NCBI GenBank assembly: GCA_019411205.1
Contig: DXRF01000157.1
Coordinates: forward strand, 1 to 7,298
Direction of reading: 5' to 3'
DNA length: 7,298 nucleotides
DNA from: Parabacteroides sp.
GTDB lineage: Bacteria; Bacteroidota; Bacteroidia; Bacteroidales; Tannerellaceae
In this document: piece after piece, positions 6,729 through 7,298 of the stretch
Position numbering within the stretch: position 1 is the stretch's first letter
Layout of the letters: each line of letters starts with the position of its first letter
Program-made: the position numbers and the translations under genes
The notes under the pieces: generated by a model
The model's database searches: none
Seen by the model: the letters and a program-made list of their open reading frames with translations, nothing else
What the model was told of the DNA's origin: nothing

Positions 6729-6833
6729 AGTGATAGGGAAGTGATACCGTAGTGATAGAGAAAACGGGCATATATCACTAACGAAACAGATTGAATTTCA
6801 ACCGATAAAAAAGAAATCAGTGATACAGTGACA
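6729..6833. repeat. Right AGTGATA heptamer cluster
   Basis: AGTGATA begins at 6729, 6740 and 6751, exactly 11 bp apart. An inverted TATCACT begins at 6773 (22 bp on), AGTGATA at 6819, and the variant AGTGACA at 6827. Read from right to left the gaps are 8, 46, 22, 11 and 11 bp. This reproduces the left cluster in reverse complement, with one additional unit. Confidence 0.8.
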
Positions 6834-7070
6834 GAGGAAATGGGAAAAACTTGTATGGTAAGGCCCTGTTTTTCTTTGGTATATTTTATACGATTTCTGA
6901 ATTTGGGTGCGGTTGCCCTGCAAAATGGCGCATCGTTCATTACGGACACACCTTCTTTTATCTTATGGATAATTTTTCTTCTTTTTGCCACCTAAAGGCC
7001 CTTTTAACTCCATTTCCCCTGCCTTCTTCTCAAAATGGCAGTTTGTAACTGCGATATTACTTGAGTAAAA

Positions 7071-7090
7071 ATTTATAAGTGATTATAAAT
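7071..7090. repeat. AT-rich perfect dyad
   Basis: ATTTATAA (7071-7078) and TTATAAAT (7083-7090) are exact inverted repeats around GTGA. It could be a regulator site or chance in AT-rich DNA. No promoter box lies next to it. Confidence 0.4.
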
Positions 7091-7203
7091 AAGAAGGATA
7101 TGTCTGTTCGTGAAGAACAGTAAAAAAGCCCGTTCTCAAGGGGTGAAAGTTACTTATTTTTACTTGTAACTTATTGGGAATAAAAAAGATAGGTATAGAA
7201 AAC

Positions 7204-7242
7204 AAAATGACTAAAAAAACGTTCGTTTTAATTCGTCATTTT
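7204..7242. repeat. Nested inverted repeats near the right edge
   Basis: The outer pair AAAATGAC (7204-7211) and GTCATTTT (7235-7242) encloses an inner pair AAAACG (7216-7221) and CGTTTT (7224-7229) around TT. Ts follow the stem on both strands, so it could be a weak bidirectional terminator. Equally, the inner AACG-TT-CGTT dyad resembles the short palindromes bound by TetR-type repressors, and it would lie about 14-27 nt inside the transcript from the leftward promoter at 7250-7280. Confidence 0.5.
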
Positions 7243-7249
7243 TACTGCA

Positions 7250-7280
7250 CAAAAATACAACTACTTTTTGAACCTGCAAT
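7250..7280 (-). promoter_or_regulatory. Candidate leftward promoter at the right edge
   Basis: On the minus strand TATTTTTG (7257 down to 7250) is an exact TAnnTTTG -7 box. ATTGCA lies upstream (7280-7275), with 19 bp between the ATTG and the box, the usual spacing in Bacteroidales. Transcription would start near 7243 and run directly into the nested palindrome at 7204-7242. No gene on the minus strand clearly follows, so the product could be a short RNA. The alternative is a chance match in AT-rich sequence. Confidence 0.4.
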
Positions 7281-7298
7281 CCTTTCCACAAATATTTT

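Larger units (their letters stand above)
6149..6858. repeat. Large diverged inverted structure of unknown type, about 710 bp
   Basis: The two halves resemble each other in reverse complement around a centre near 6501-6504. Matching landmarks from the outside in are: CCATAC (6149-6154) with GTATGG (6853-6858); a heptamer cluster on each side with the same order, orientation and spacing; CATATTAC (6306-6313) with GTAATATG (6670-6677); ATGTAAAAACG (6359-6369) with CGTTTTTACAT (6602-6612); and the perfect 36-bp palindrome arms (6461-6496 and 6506-6541). Between landmarks the halves have drifted and contain insertions or deletions. No reading frame inside looks like a real gene. It may be a non-coding mobile or repeated element, a protein-assembly site, or an old inverted duplication. 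No target-site duplication was found at the edges, which are approximate. Confidence 0.7.
6859..7298. other. AT-rich region without a convincing gene
   Basis: I find no reading frame here with a recognisable protein. A 65-codon frame on the plus strand (from 6851) and a 102-codon frame on the minus strand (ending at 6683) both run into or through the inverted structure and read as low-complexity or repeat-derived peptides. Two small repeats stand out: CAAAATGGC at 6920-6928 and again at 7031-7039, and GCAGTT-TGT-AACTGC at 7038-7052. A weak pairing AAGTTAC/GTAACTT lies at 7147-7172 with no T-run. The rest shows nothing I can name. Confidence 0.6.

Noticed and set aside
6174..6833. CRISPR array
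   Set aside because: The repeats are 7 bp, occur in both orientations and have short uneven spacers. No cas genes are present.
6683..6991. Minus-strand 102-codon frame
   Set aside because: Its C-terminal half translates AGTGATA repeats into a serine, leucine and isoleucine-rich peptide. I recognise no domain and see no start signals.
7208..7298. Plus-strand frame starting with ATG and open to the window edge
   Set aside because: Only 30 codons are visible. It overlaps the nested palindrome and the opposite-strand promoter, and the peptide is not recognisable. A real gene start cannot be excluded without sequence to the right.

Overview
This window looks like chromosomal DNA from an anaerobic or microaerotolerant member of the Bacteroidales. 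Parabacteroides is my best guess, but the genus is not proven. The evidence is the Bacteroidales -7 promoter box (TAnnTTTG) upstream of three of the transcription units, the near absence of Shine-Dalgarno sequences, and gene products typical of gut Bacteroidales.

Layout. Positions 1-60 hold a strong intrinsic terminator that closes a transcript entering from the left. Positions 121-3162 hold a two-gene fermentation operon: pflB (pyruvate formate-lyase, a glycyl radical enzyme) and pflA (its radical-SAM activase), 15 bp apart. A small lipoprotein gene (3165-3470, minus strand) converges on pflA with only 2 bp between the stop codons. A 276-bp divergent promoter region follows. It carries a -7 box for each flanking gene and a dyad cluster that resembles an OxyR operator just upstream of the ahpC promoter. 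Positions 3747-5999 hold the peroxide-defence operon ahpC-ahpF. The 120-bp spacer between these two genes contains a long nested stem-loop, and a strong terminator lies at 6025-6085.

The genes form two functional units. PflA installs the glycyl radical on PflB, which splits pyruvate into formate and acetyl-CoA. That radical is destroyed by oxygen. AhpC reduces peroxides and is recycled by the NADH-dependent flavoprotein AhpF. Having them side by side fits an anaerobe that must survive brief oxygen exposure, but nothing in the sequence shows co-regulation.

Positions 6086-7298 (about 1.2 kb) contain no convincing gene. Most of the stretch (about 6149-6858) is one large, diverged inverted structure. 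At its centre is a perfect palindrome with 36-bp arms and a 9-nt spacer. On either side, about 230 bp from the centre, are mirror-image arrays of the heptamer TATCACT/AGTGATA. Their unit spacings match between the two sides (8, 45/46, 22, 11 bp). This is the most unusual item in the window, and I do not recognise it as a named element. The last 440 bp are AT-rich, with several small palindromes and a likely leftward promoter at the right edge.
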